Source: Cephalotrichum gorgonifer
Taxonomy: Eukaryota; Ascomycota; Sordariomycetes; Microascales; Microascaceae
Assembly: GCA_900312665.1 (NCBI GenBank)
Contig: ONZQ02000007.1
Location: 265,156 to 329,155, forward strand
DNA length: 64,000 nt
Direction of reading: 5' to 3'
Shown: positions 46,803 through 59,007 of the stretch, one piece after another
Numbering within the stretch: the stretch's first letter is position 1
Layout: the number at the start of each line of letters is the position of its first letter
Notes under the pieces: model-generated
What the model was told of the DNA's origin: nothing
Seen by the model: the letters and a program-made list of their open reading frames with translations, nothing else
The model's database searches: none
Position numbers and translations under genes: made by a program

Positions 46803-48052
46803 TCAACACTGGAAATTGGTGCTCACCCTCTCAACCTTATTCCCACCCGCAGCCGAGAACCCAGTCCCGTCCGACCTCAGTTCCACCACCCCCAGGGGTA
46901 GGTCACCCCTGGCCCTCTTCTCCCTCGGCTTCCCTTCGTCATCTTCCCCCTTCCCTCCATCCAAGCTTTTATCGCAAACGTAACACGCCACGGCCCCGGC
47001 GTCCCTCCCCGAGCTCTCCACGAGCCGGGTGATGCACTGCCGACAGAACACATGGCCGCAGACCTTGCCGGCGACGGGTTTGGAGGAGTTGGACAGCGTC
47101 TTGCGGCAGACGGGGCACAGCCTCCTAACGGCGCCGGGGGAGGAGGCATCGGCTTCTTCGGTGAAGGAGAGTGAGGTGAGGTGTTTCTGGGAGAAGACGT
47201 GCGGGGCAGTGGAAGAGGAGGCGGGGCATACGGGAGATTCCTTTGCCTTCTTGCGGCTGGAGAGGGAGGTCTCTGGGTCGATTGTGGGGGTCAGGGAGGG
47301 GGTCCAGAAGGAGGGGAGGGTCGGTTTTCGAGCCTTTTTTTTTTTTATTACTAGTTAGTATTGGATATCGTGGTGTGGAGATGGGCAGTTTTGGGAGAGG
47401 ACAAGGTGTGATGAGTTTGGATATCTTGAATGCATACCTTTTCATCGTCGAGTTCTTTCCGAGCCTTGGCGACGTCCTCCTTCGATATCCTCTCCAGCTC
47501 CCCTTCGTCAAGATCAAACTTCCTCTTTGCGCCTTGCGTGATGAGCCCCCTGACACCCCCCGCTCCATCCCCTCCCGCCCCTGCCACATCCGAGCTCGCC
47601 TCCCGAGCCCTCCTCTCCGGTGCCAACCCCGCCTGCACTCTCTCGAACTCCCTAACGGCCCTTCCCTTGGCCTCCTCTTCCTCTGCCTTCCTCACCTCGT
47701 CGACTTCCTTCTCTGCAGCTTCCCTCGCCCGGTTCAGCCTCCTCGCCTCCTTCCTCTGGGCCAGGAGGTTCGACAGCGCGCACTCCCGGCAGAACACGTC
47801 GCCGCGCTGGCATGACACCGGGTCCCGCGCCTGGTCGAGGCAGAGGGCGCAGGAGCCAAAGGGGAGAAATGAGTCACGGGTCAGGCGCGCGGAGGAGGAG
47901 GTCCAAGAGTCGCGGGCCAGGTGGCGCTCGTGGGTGGTGAAGACGGGACGGGTGGTGTTTCTTTTGCCTAGGTGACGGATGAGATTGGAGGGCTTTGATT
48001 TGGGAGAAGGGGGATATAGAGATGGAGAGTTGGATTACTTACTGTGAGACAT
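46803..48052 (-). CDS. NOSIP-like RING/U-box protein
   Basis: A homologue of the nitric-oxide-synthase-interacting protein family, nuclear E3-ligase-like proteins associated with the spliceosome in other eukaryotes. It has 356 residues. Exons are 48043-48052 (10 nt), 47438-47967 and 46803-47333. The protein starts MSHSKRNTTRPVFTTHER, as in the family. A split N-terminal zinc-binding motif (CALC, then CQRGDVFCREC) is followed by a charged helix (RLNRAREAAEKEVDEVRKAE). The motif LPSFWTPSLTP is diagnostic. The C-terminal RING contains CPVCRKTL, VCGHVFCRQCI and CYVCDKSL. The last intron ends after an A-run with AAAAAG, and the TACTAAC branch lies well upstream. It is divergent from taz1. Confidence 0.9.
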
Positions 48053-48633
48053 GATGATTGCTGGTTAGGATGAGGTTAAGTAAGAAGGTCGATGTAGTTA
48101 TGCCGCCTGCTAAAAGAGTCGGGCGGGTTGGAAGCTTGAGGAGTCCGATTTCCTGCGGATTGAATTGGGGGGGAGTTCCTCTATATATACAAGAGATAAA
48201 AGCCGGATATGTGACCAGAGTATATAAAGTTTAGAATGTCACTGGTGAACCGCGGTCATGGTGAGCTTTGCTTAAGAGTCGTGATTGTGAGGGAGCCATG
48301 AGAGTATTGCTTGTAGAGGTGAGGTACAGTATATGCAGTTATTAGTGCACTTACGAGGTATATGCGTTAATTGAATCCCATCATTCTATCGCGTCCGTAC
48401 CAGATCCAAGCGTGATCGATACTGGGCTCCGCCAAGCTTCTTCCTCATTCTTTTCTTGAATTAATATTCAATTCGCAAGTCCCAAATGTCAGGATATCTC
48501 AACCAGACCCGGGAGCTTTGACTCAGGAGGCCCAAGGAGGGCTCGCGAATGAAGTGAGCCCCGGCAAACGCGGTGAGACCAACTTTGAGAGAAACCTTAT
48601 ATTTTGCCGCTCTCACCCTCGCCCCTCGAGATC
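48053..48633. promoter_or_regulatory. Divergent promoter of the NOSIP-like gene and taz1
   Basis: 581 bp between two divergent start codons. A run TATATATAC lies near 48182-48190. No gene is visible. Confidence 0.4.
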
Positions 48634-49864
48634 ATGCCGCCTCCGGCTGTCCGATTCCTCCCAAAGGCTCCAGGGCCTTTGTGGCGCTTCGGGTCCTCAG
48701 CTGTCATGGGAGTAACGGGATTACTCTGCAAGGCCTTCCTGTATGGATTCAACAGGGTGGAGACGCAGGGCCTGGATAACTTCTTGAGGGTCCTGGACGA
48801 GCGCAAGGGGGCCGGGAGGAAAGGGGGGCTTATTACAGCTTGTAATCATATCTCGGTGTGAGTTTGGGTATCCCAAAGCGGAACTTCATTGGCGTCCGTG
48901 GTTAGATTATGAGTTGAAGACAGGGTAGGACGGCAGAGGGCAAGGGGCAGGACTAAGGGTGGCAGTCGGTGCCAAGCTCTTGTGCCTGCGAATGGGATTG
49001 GTGCCATGTACTGACTTACATCAAGGCTGGATGATCCGATTATGTGGGGTGTTCTCCCACTGCGATACGCATTCAATCCGCAAAACCTCCGCTGGGGCCT
49101 AGGCGCCCACGATATCTGCTTCAAGAATCGGTCTGTTGGCAAACCAACCCCCCTTTAGGAGGTGTCTCCCACAACATTAACACCACACCCACAGGTTTAC
49201 CTCGACCTTCTTTAGCCTCGGCCAGGTCCTTCCTACCCTCCGCCTAAAACACTCACCACTGGGTGGCCTCTACCAACCCACCGTAACAGAGGCCATCCAG
49301 CTCCTCTCTTCACCTCCTCCCCACCCCCACGGCCATCACTCCTGGCTCCACGTCTTCCCGGAAGGCTGTGTCCACCAGCACCCGGCCTCCTCCCTCCGCT
49401 ACTTCAAATGGGGCATCTCCCGCCTCATCCTGGAGTCCACGCCGACCCCCTCCTTCATCCCCATCTTCATAGACGGCATGCAGAACCTCATGCCCGAAGA
49501 CCGCGGTTTCCCCCGTTTCCTCCCCCGCGTCAGGAGGGACATCCGCGTCGTGTTCGGGGACGAGGTCGATGTTGGGCGCGTCTTCGGGGACCAGGTTGAG
49601 CGGTGGAACAAGATCAAGCACCTGGCAAAGGGAGAACCGGGCGCGGGTGCGGATGCGGACGAGGTGGGGGCGTATAAGGAGGCGGCGAGGATACGGGTGG
49701 AGGTGGCACGGAGGGTGAGGGAGGAGGTTATGAAGGTGAGACGGGGACTGGGGTATCCTGACGACGAAGATGAGACACTGGGGTTAGCAGAGACGTGGGC
49801 GAGGGAGAAAACTCGGAGTCCAACGACGACAGTAGACGGCGAGCATGTGTCGACAAAGCGGTAA
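48634..49864 (+). CDS. taz1: Tafazzin, monolysocardiolipin acyltransferase
   Basis: A mitochondrial phospholipid transacylase that remodels cardiolipin acyl chains. It has 332 residues. Exons are 48634-48857, 49026-49130 and 49195-49864. The acyltransferase HX4D motif is NHISVLDD, assembled across the exon 1/2 junction. Family segments DDPIMWGVLPLRYAFNPQN, GAHDICFKN and FPEGCVHQ are clear. An N-terminal region (PLWRFGSSAVMGVTGLLCKAFL) could be the membrane-interface segment. The second intron uses donor GTCTGT, weaker than others here. The C-terminal 100 residues are charged and probably helical. It is convergent with sgf73. Confidence 0.94.
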
Positions 49865-50226
49865 TATTGAATGATCCGTACACGCCCACAGCGTCCAAGA
49901 ATAGACAGGTCCGCGAGGCGACTCATAGCAGGCCCGTCCCCAAAGTGAAGCCAGGGATTTGTTGTCGTCTCCAGATTTAAGCCCGCTCGAGGTATCTCAT
50001 TATTCACCGCCTCCTATCAAAGACGCTGCATGGGATCCACACTGCTGTCATCGAGCTAATCTTAAGCCCTTAACCTATACAGAATCCAGTCATTACCCCT
50101 TCCCCAAAGACCCCGTTAAACCCCAACGCCAGTGCAATGCCCGATCCCCTGTACGCCCCAAGTTTAAGATGGTACAAAACGACGCGTCCTGAGCCAATCC
50201 TGTTGCCGCTGCCGACTCAAGGCCAT
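49865..50226. other. Convergent 3' region of taz1 and sgf73
   Basis: 362 bp with no gene recognised. Confidence 0.5.
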
Positions 50227-51834
50227 CTACCCCCTACTTGTGACAGACGCCCTCCTCTGACCACCCTGCATTCCGAAACTCCCCGTCCTCCCCGGCGGAG
50301 GCGGGAACACGACCCCCGTATCTGGCTCCCCTAGCGCATCCTCGTCCATGAGTCCCGGATGCCCGTCAGGTAGCCTCTGGGCACCGTACCCCACGACCTT
50401 AAATATGTTTGTGCGGCCCCCATTGGTCGCCATCTGCAGCTGCTCGTGGAGTCGCGCGAGCTGGTAGGTCCTCCTGATGGGTTCGTGCACTGGCGGCGGC
50501 ACCACAGGTTGCGGGTTCCAGTGCGCCAGCGCGTTCATCACGTTTGCTGTCTCCTCATCCGAGTCTATAGGACCCGCGTTCTCATCCTCATCTTCCACGG
50601 GGGCGTTGGCATCCAGTGCCGCTTCTGTAGAGTTAAGACATGGTTAGCCACATGATGTGCCTAAATGAAGGACCGTGGTCCGATAGCGGAGCATGAGGGA
50701 AGAAGGAGACGTACTTTGTTGCTTCGCTTGGTTCTTCTTTTGGTACGCGGCCAGGAGCATGTCGTATGGTAGTGATCTTCCCGCAACGGCGCGCTTTGCC
50801 CCCATGGAGTGGCTCTTACAGGTCAGGGACCTCGCGCATGGCATGCCATTCGGCAGAAGCACGCCACACTGCCGCTCGACATCGACGGGTCCTAGCATAA
50901 TGTTAGAATCTACGTGATGCATACGTATTTTTGACCCCCACATGTGGGGGTGTTTCTGTCGCAAAAGAGGACTCGAAATAGCGGCCAAAAACAGTCGGAG
51001 AAGGAGGGAACGAGATGTGGGGTTGGGCAACGTACCTTTGGGCTTTGCAGCCTTGGGCTTAACATCCTCCTTCTTCTTCTTCTTATATGGGCCCTTCTCC
51101 GCCTCCCCATCTGCTTTCCGCTTCTTGCCCTTCCCTGTGTCTTTACTAGTCTTCGACGCCTTCCCACCCTTGTCCCCGTCATCGTCGTCGCTGTCATCGT
51201 CCTTGCCGCCGTCATCGTCTCCCTTCCTCGCCTCCTCCTCCCTCGCGGCTTCCCTCGCTCTCTCCCTAGCCTCCCTGGCCTCTTTCTTCCTCTGCGCCTT
51301 CTCCTTCTTCACGCGCAGACATTGCGCGATGTGCGCCTTCGCACCGGACTTGAGCACGTTCTTCTTACAGTGCTTACACGACTCCACCTCAGGGTTGTCG
51401 TACACGGGTCGTCCGAGCATAAACGTCTCTTGCTCGTCATCGTCGACGTGGTTCGTTCCGGGGGAGAGGGATGCGTCGATGCCGGCCTTCTTATCTTCTG
51501 CTGTCATTTCGCGTCTCGTTTTAGCCTTATCCCCACAGCGGAAGGAGAGAAGAGGGCTGTATTCTTACCATCGGAGGTCCCATCCCGCCATGTTCCGAGC
51601 TTCGTCACCTTCGGTTGCGCCTTTTTTATCTTGATGGCACCCTTGGACTTGGCCTTATCCTTGGTGTCTTTCTTAGATGCGACCTTGATGGTGGCCTCTT
51701 CGCCTAGAATCGCACCGCCCGAGTCAGTTACGCCATTCTGCTTCAAGTGTGTATTATGTGTGGTTTTTAGTGGTATCCTCCTCCTCATAATAGGTGCGCC
51801 ACGTACTCTTGCGAGCCTCTGCATCGGCGGGCAT
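50227..51834 (-). CDS. sgf73: SAGA subunit Sgf73 (ataxin-7 type)
   Basis: The SAGA component that tethers the deubiquitinase module to the coactivator. It has 400 residues. Exons in reading order are 51807-51834, 51569-51703, 51036-51500, 50715-50891 and 50227-50624, all joined in phase 1. The N-terminus has a Lys-rich stretch and VTKLGTWRDGTSD. A first zinc knuckle reads CKHCKKNVLKSGAKAHIAQC. A long Arg/Glu- then Asp/Lys-rich low-complexity linker follows. The SCA7 domain reads ERQCGVLLPNGMPCARSLTC and KSHSMGAKRAVAGRS, with PYDMLLAAYQ after it. The C-terminus is Pro-rich. Exon 2 was placed after GATTCTAG with a CTGAC branch because only that acceptor keeps frame with the 28-nt first exon. 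Confidence 0.9.
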
Positions 51835-53324
51835 GGTTGGCTGCGCGTGCTTGGGCGCCCTCGAGCGCGCCGCTCGTCGTGGGGGTCGTCGGCAAGGTCT
51901 GGATGGTGCCTGCCTTCCTGGAAAAGGCCGCCAAGATCTAGATTAAGGGCTCTTAGTTTGCATAGGTATAGGAGACTCGGGTAGCCTCCATGTGATGGAG
52001 ATACCAGACAGAAATGATGCACTCGTGTTGTTGATGGCTCGTCCCGAGGCCGCAACAGGGGATGAGGTGTCGTCGCGAGTGGATGATGGTCTCCACGTGA
52101 TGTGGAGACGGCATGACGGCCGTTTACACCTGTCAACAGGTATGAGAAGTGAACTTGACCAAGGAAGACCTCTCGGAATATCAAGGCACTGGAAGACTAC
52201 GGCATGGCAGTACTCGTAGGATGCCATAGAGTCCATCTCGCTAGTCGAATAATCTTTGGATTGTATATTTTAAGCTGCTGGCCCTCATTGCCTCTGCTAG
52301 TCGATACAAAATTCAAATGTGTGAATGTCGCGCGGTGGAGACTCGTCACACTCCACCCTTGGAATACTTCTTCCTCTATTAACACTCCGTGGCAGCAACC
52401 TATTCCTCCAGCCTGAGTTCTGAGTTCGTCGTACGAGTGGTTTTAGTGTGGAATCCAAGAATATCCACGAGTACTGATTGCCCCGCAGAGAATGAAGCAA
52501 AAGCTCCAGAGAATCTGGGGCCACACATACAGTACACTCAAAGGGGATATGATAATATCTTCGTCTACATGCTGCCAAGAGCAACAGATAAACAAGCCCC
52601 TTCATAAAATGGGCTAACACTGGCTGAGAACACCCAGCTACGCGAAGTAAACACCCAACGAGTTGACATTTCGTGCTGAAAACATGTTGGTCATATCCGG
52701 TTTTCCGGAGGAGCGTTAATACATCTGCCCCCCCCCCCCCCCACCTCCTCAACCTCCCCAGACTCCTTCGCCCATCAATTCAATTGCATATCGTTCCATA
52801 CCCACAGACATAATTGCTGCTCCCTATACCTCCACAGCTCTAACCCGCAAGTTCGTAGCAACAAAAAAAAAGTAAAAGATAACAAGTACATACGATAGTC
52901 GAAGTAACTTCGCACTCTCCCCATCCTACTAAATCACGGGTATTATACTCTGGTTGCGATGGGATTCGACATGTTATGCCCGAGGACGCGTAAGCTTGGT
53001 GGGTAAACGGCTGGCCCAGGGCCGACACCGAGGTCCAGTTGTGTCTGCATAATGCCGGATCCTAGCAAGGACGAAGTCGGCGCCGACATCGCGATGTCGG
53101 TTGACGGACGACATTTTCGACGTGGCCATAATACCAGGGTAAGACGCAGCCTCGGGCGGCTCATAGGAGGATCTCAACTGCCGGGGGGTGGATAGAGCCG
53201 AGCTTCGACATTGGCCCGGGGAGGGCTACGAGATGCTGTATCGATGTTGGATGGCAGGTCACCACATGTCCCCGTACATTCGGGGTGACCAATCGATTAT
53301 ATGAATGAGTACCAGTAGTGTGAC
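51835..53324. other. 1.5 kb intergenic region
   Basis: It separates the sgf73 5' end from the cdc25 3' end. It contains a 15-C run at 52728-52742 and only short unsupported ORFs. Confidence 0.5.
52728..52742 (+). repeat. Poly-C run (15)
   Basis: Fifteen consecutive C residues in non-coding DNA. Confidence 0.9.
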
Positions 53325-56300
53325 TTAGAGGAACCCGGACTCCGCAAGTACTCTGTAACGCGGAATTAGTATACCGTAACAATCACTCGAGAGAGGCGAG
53401 TAGAGCGGGATGGATAGGTTGTTCCACTCGGATCTGGTGGGTGATAGAAGCGAAATTGATTGTGATGTGAGATCGCACAAGGATGGTGGGGATGTATTGA
53501 GATGGTGGGGTCCAATAAAAAGCGGCGCGGGAAAGGGGACGGCCTGCGAAGTGGTTTCAGGGGGATAGGGCTGAGAGGAGAGCTGCAAACAGCAGGCCAC
53601 ATAGGCGTGGCCCGCTAGAAGCCGAATGGCTTGGACAAAGTTGTGGGTGCGTACCTGACAATCTTCTCGTCCTCCCTTTCGCGAGGTTCGATCTGAAGAC
53701 TCTTATCGTACATCTCATGCACATCGCCGGCCGCCTGCATGTTGCTCAGGATGTAGTCCTGTAGCTCAGGTACCGCATGGAGCGAGTAGCCGACGTTCTG
53801 GTACTGTTGAATATCGCCAATGACATCCGCCGTCTTCGCTCTCTTGGAGAAGTTGATGAGGTCGGTCTTCTTGATAATCGACGGTATGCCATCCTCGATG
53901 AAGGTCAAGTCGGTCAAGTAGACACCTGTGACACCAGGGCCTCTGTTAGTTGTCCACTGGGCCGAAAACGTCTCCCTCTCACAATAGGAACAGCAGTACT
54001 CACCGAAGAAAGGAATGCAGGGCGGGTTGGCTGCGTGTAGCGCTATTCTGTACTCGCCAAAGTTCTTGGTACTAGCCATGAGCTTTCGCATTGACTCGAG
54101 CACCGTCTGAGTTCGCTGGGGTACCTGGTCCCAAGTTCGCTTTAGTCGGGCGATCGGCGCGGTTCCAAGGGCGGAGATAATGGACGTGAGTGTCGAGAAG
54201 TTGTTCAGACTTCGGCATTTCTAGATGGCTACATATTAATAACGGTCCGTCAACGGGAAAGGGGGCCGATAGAGTGTCCAAACATACGTCCGCAACAGAG
54301 ATGAAATGTTTGATAACCACCACGCGCTTCTTCACATCCACCTGGGCGAGAATCATCTCGGCAACCCAGTTTGTCATCTGGTTTGAGTGAAGAATGAGCG
54401 CCTTGACGTTCGGGGCCGGTTCCGGCTCGCCTTCGCCGATCTTCTTCTGCCAAGTCTTGTCAAGGCACTCTGTCGGCTTGATCTTGCTGTATAACTTTGA
54501 CTCAATGACGGTGAGCTGGCGAGCGAACTCCGTAACGTCGATGTCCAGGAACCTGAGCTTCTTCATGTTCCTCGGCATAATAGGGGTCGGGGTGTTTTGG
54601 TTTGGTGTTTGAATCATGCGTTTGGTGCCCACCTCCTGTCCTTTAAGTCTTTGCTCTAGCACCTGCATGAGCGGCGCGGAGCCTGGTGTCTCCGTTGACT
54701 TAACAGTGTCCTTTGCGAAGTTGTAGACATCGCGGATGAGTTGTCGAGATTCCTCGTTGTAGTCTTCCATCCAGAAGTTGTCGAACCAGCTCTTCAGGAT
54801 CTTGACCACCCGGAACCTGATAAGTTTCTGCTTTCGGTCCCTCCAAACCTCGTAGTCACCTTGGCTGAGGCCTTCCGGCGGCTGCAAGTTGAATCTCCTT
54901 ACAAGGAGCTCAAAGAGCTCGCGTGCGGTTGTAAACGACCGGTATGTAAGAAGGAAAGTATCAGTAAATCCGGAGTCAAGCTTGTCGTGCCGTGTGAGTT
55001 GTTCCACTAGCGCTGGCAGGGTACCACCCTTGACCGTGGAAGGCGAAGCCTTGATATCCCACGCGATTTCATGCTCAAGGTCGAGCTTGAGGAATGGCGG
55101 TGTGTCGTCAACGGGGGGTATGCCTATGCCAGCCTGAGGGGATAAATCTTCTCCAAGAAGCTTCTTAAGCTTGGAATAGTCGCCCTTGCGGAAGTTTCCC
55201 GTTGCAGGATCTGCTTCGCCACCGAAGGATTGGGTAGGCATGAGCTGGGGCCGTAGCCCGGGAAGACGCGAGTCCGTCCGTTGTGGCTGGTATGGCATCG
55301 TCTGTGCCCTGACAAGCTGGTCGCGGGCCATCTGATCTTCTCTCTGTCGCATACCAGTTTGTGGCCGCTGTAGATTGATCTGGACCTGTTCGGAAAGAAG
55401 CTGTAGCGAAAAGCCGACGTGGGACGAGTTCGTTTCGAGTGCCCTTGCACACTGCCTCACATACTCCAGCCGGTTCTCCAGCGATTCGCCGTGAACTTCG
55501 GCCCACTCGTCCGCAAGAGGCCCAGCAACCGCCTGGCAGCCGAATATAAGGTCCGACACATTGTCGTACAGACTCTGTTTGTTCGTACTGAAATCGGCGA
55601 GTTGGGGAGTCTGGAAGGTGTTGCCTAGTGTCGAGAGATCAATCGACTCGATCATGGCGATCCACGGCTTGAACATATCTAGTACCTTGCCACCGGCGCC
55701 ACAAACGCTATTGCCGACGAGCTCGTGTTTATACGGCGTGATGATCTTGTCCGTGACCACCAGGTGCTTGTCCAGTTCCCGGATACTCGACACCAGCATG
55801 CGCTTGAATTCGTCCAGCCTCTCAAGTAGTTTGGCGTCGAGGATAGCTGTGGGTTCCAGAGAACCGTCTTCATCGTCAAGGAAGTTGGTCATGATGGGAT
55901 CCCGAGGACCAAGGCCGTTGTTTTGCCAGGAACCGCCCGTGTGGCTTCCCATCACGAATCCCGGGAACAGGCGGGGTATCTCCTCACCCCGTTGTTGTCT
56001 CGCCACCTCTACATAGTTGAATACCCCCTGGAAAACGCCCTCTGCCTCCATCAAGCACTTCTGAACAGATTCTGCGTTGGGCCAATCGGCGGCTGCGATG
56101 TGAGAGGAGATAACCAGCTTAGAGAACTTGGACATCATGTCTCTGAAATGGGGATAGAGGGCCTTGTTCTGTGATATGATGGACGGCTGGCCAGAATGGT
56201 TGTCCGTGGTACCAGACCCGGCGGCTAGCAGTAGTCGTAGATGATCGGAAATGTCTTCGGCTCGTGCGACGTACTCGGACCGGCGATTGCTGGTTACTGC

Positions 56301-57591
56301 CTCGCGGTAACGATCAATGGCCTGCTTCATATTTTGTACCAGGCGAGTCCAGGTCAAGGGTGGCGCCTGGCCGTCGTCAAAGAATGACCGAGGGATGGAG
56401 TTGGTGACCGGGAGGCTATACGGTGTCGTTGTGAAGGAAGTTGTGGATGCTATGATCGGCGTTTGGGAAGGAAGGACTCCAGCAATATTGAATGGGTCTC
56501 CGCGATTACCACGTGCGACTGGCGAGATTCCGTTAATGGAATCCATTGAAGCTGAGGGCGACAAGGTATTGAACGAATTCTGGTTGCCCGCCTAAAGCGT
56601 CAGTACATTACTGGAAAGGGATCGCGCCAACTGCATAACATAAGGCGGAACACAGCGCACCGCACCCAGTATTCAAAGAGCGGGATATGTGCCACAGGTA
56701 TGGAAAAGAACTTACCAGCGTTCCACGGGCGCCAGAGATGAGGTTCTCCCCCTCAAGTTCGGAAGCCGAGTTGGTTTCGGAGTCATCTCCTTCGTCTCTC
56801 GTCATCCCCCCCCGTGCCATCATCTCAAGAGGAGGGCGGGTTCTGTCGGGAATAGAGACATTTGTTCCGCTCCGGTCTCTTGGTCCAGTATCGGCTGATG
56901 ATCCAGGAGACTCGAGGGGTAGCTCGGTAGAGCGGTCGCCAGTCATCATATTGTAGTAGAATAGCCTGCCGTCAGGCGTTGCTTGTGGGATCCAGAAGTC
57001 GGACCGTGACCTGTCGCCATCATCTACGCTTTCGAGGGGCAAGCCCCCAGCACCGCCATGGTCCGATTCATCCTCCTCGTTGAATTCCTCCTCGTACGCG
57101 TCGCTCTGTCCCACTTCATCCTCGAGTTGGTCGATAGAGGCGGCCTGAAGAACGCTGTCGGGAAGCTCGTCCGGGCTAGTGACGACCTGACAGTAGTTGC
57201 TCGGGAACCAACCTCTTACACCATTGATCACACCATCCCACCAGCCGCTCTCAAGCTGGTTGATTACCTGTATGACATCTCCTTCGTGGAAACTGAGGCT
57301 GGTCCTGTCGTCGGCTTCGTAGTCGTAGAGGGCCCGCACATACATCGCGCCCTGGGGTGCTGGTCCGACGAGGCCGTTCATGAGGACCGTGTCGGGGGAG
57401 GTGTGAGAAGTAGAGAGAGAATATTCGTCGTGGGAATTGGCGGCGATTATACCATTGGATGCCGTTCTAGTCGGGTGGGTTTGGCGAGGCTGGTGTTCGA
57501 GCTGATGGAAAGGAGCTTTGCTGCGCGAGTTATACTGCTTGCTACTATGACGCTGATCGTATGGCGGCCCTACTGTCTCTGTCATGAGCAT
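53325..57591 (-). CDS. cdc25: Ras guanine-nucleotide exchange factor Cdc25
   Basis: Activates Ras upstream of cAMP and MAP kinase signalling, at membranes. It has 1231 residues. Exons in reading order are 56716-57591, 54288-56591, 54004-54220, 53655-53925 and 53325-53352. The SH3 domain is at about 82-140 (VRALYDYEADDRTSLSFHEG...GWWDGV). A degenerate WW-like motif (FWIPQATPDGRLFYYNMMTG) lies near 200. A RasGEF N-domain spans about 810-920 (LTRHDKLDSGFTDTFLLTYR). The catalytic RasGEF domain spans about 968-1225 (RVVVIKHFISVADKCRSLNN, PPCIPFFGVYLTDLTFIEDG). The last intron (302 nt, CTAAT branch, GTTACAG) leads to a 28-nt terminal exon giving the family ending KIVRVLAESGFL. Reading through instead would end in an unrelated tail. 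Confidence 0.93.
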
Positions 57592-59007
57592 GGTGATGCG
57601 TGAAGAGCCGAAGACGGGCGGAGGGCGCGTTCGGAGCCTGTTAGATCATCACTCGGCCATCAGTCTCGTCGGGGATGGTGGGGCCGGGCGGTCAGATCAA
57701 GGGAGAAAAGGCAAGGATAAATAATTATGGAGTCAGTGGACGTCGGAGGAGGTGTTGAATTGAAGTCGGAGGAGTTGTTGCGATGTGAAGCGCGAGGGGT
57801 GGTGGTCTTCCGTCGAGAATCGTCAAGAGGGCATGGGGAAGCCCGAGCGCCAGCGAGCGTTGTAGCGAGAGAGCGGGGGGGGGCAGGCAGGCAGGTGGAG
57901 AGGCAGTCCGAGTGCGAGTAATAACGCTTGGTGGTCGAATTCCTGCGAGTTCAAGGATCCACCGATAGTACACGGAGGATGGTCGGTAACTCAACTGCCT
58001 CGAGATCGTCCCGGCCGCTGAACGATGGAAAGTCTGGCAGAGGTTGCGATAATATCCGTATCGCCCACAACGTGTTGTGCTCGGCTGTTGGAGGGAGGGG
58101 GTTCAAGGCGGTCGGTATCTCGGCAGCATGACTAGCAGGTCAGAGGGAGGGGGGGAGAGGATAATTGCGCAAAGGGCCTGGCGATCTGAGTGGTGGGTTG
58201 GCTAATTTTCCCCCTTTATGAGCCCACATCCCACCTCTAGTTACCAAAGTAATACTCCTTGGACTTGCAGGTGCTAGGTACAAGGTACTCGGTTAGTATT
58301 GTGGTTTTCATAGTCTCAACATTACAAAAGCGCTGTGTCAAGGTACACAGTACTAAATTTTGCAAGCATTGCCCTACTCCCGTCTGGAGGAGTCCACCTC
58401 CCCGCCCGTGCTACGAGTACATCCATGGTAGTACAACGTCCATTGTACAAGTACGAGTTCTCGTACCGCCTGTGTCTCTTCCCTCTTGAATAGGTATTGA
58501 TTGCTCTGTGAGGGGTGAACATGAGAAACTCCGATCGTGTATATAAGAAGTTGTATCAACTCATTCCTCCATCAGTATCCTTCCTCCACCCCAATCACTA
58601 TCCGACCTTGTGCTGACAGACTTCGCAAAGCAGTCACTCGATCGACTCGTAGCCCAACTCACCATCTCAGCGGGGAGGCTTGAAAAGGCATCACCAGCCA
58701 CTTCAAGTTTTGTTTTACCGTCTACGTACTCTGTAGTAGGAAAGCGATCCTCTTCGATGAACAGCAGATAGGGTGCCAGATCACTACGTCGTCTGGCACG
58801 CCTCGGACCGCCGCCCCTGTCCATCGGCTCATCTGTCATGGTTTCGCCTCCCTCACCACCCTCTGTCGGCCGCCGTTGAACTCGCCTCTCAGCCCGGCCC
58901 AGTACCAACCCCATGGTCATCGGCCAGAGAGTGAGGGAATCAACTTTGTGGAACCCATGCCCGCCCGCTGATGATCGGCCGGGAGCCGCGATCTGACACA
59001 ATGAAGT
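57592..59007. other. cdc25 promoter and gene-poor DNA
   Basis: Upstream DNA of cdc25, then gene-poor sequence with two TAC-NN-GTA motifs (58412, 58446). A TATATAA box lies at 58540-58546. A 146-codon minus-strand ORF at 58561-59001 shows no recognisable feature and is not called. Confidence 0.45.

Noticed and set aside
58561..59001. 146-codon minus-strand open frame
   Set aside because: No family resemblance and no supporting signals. It lies immediately upstream of the plus-strand spliced candidate and may be chance in GC-rich DNA.
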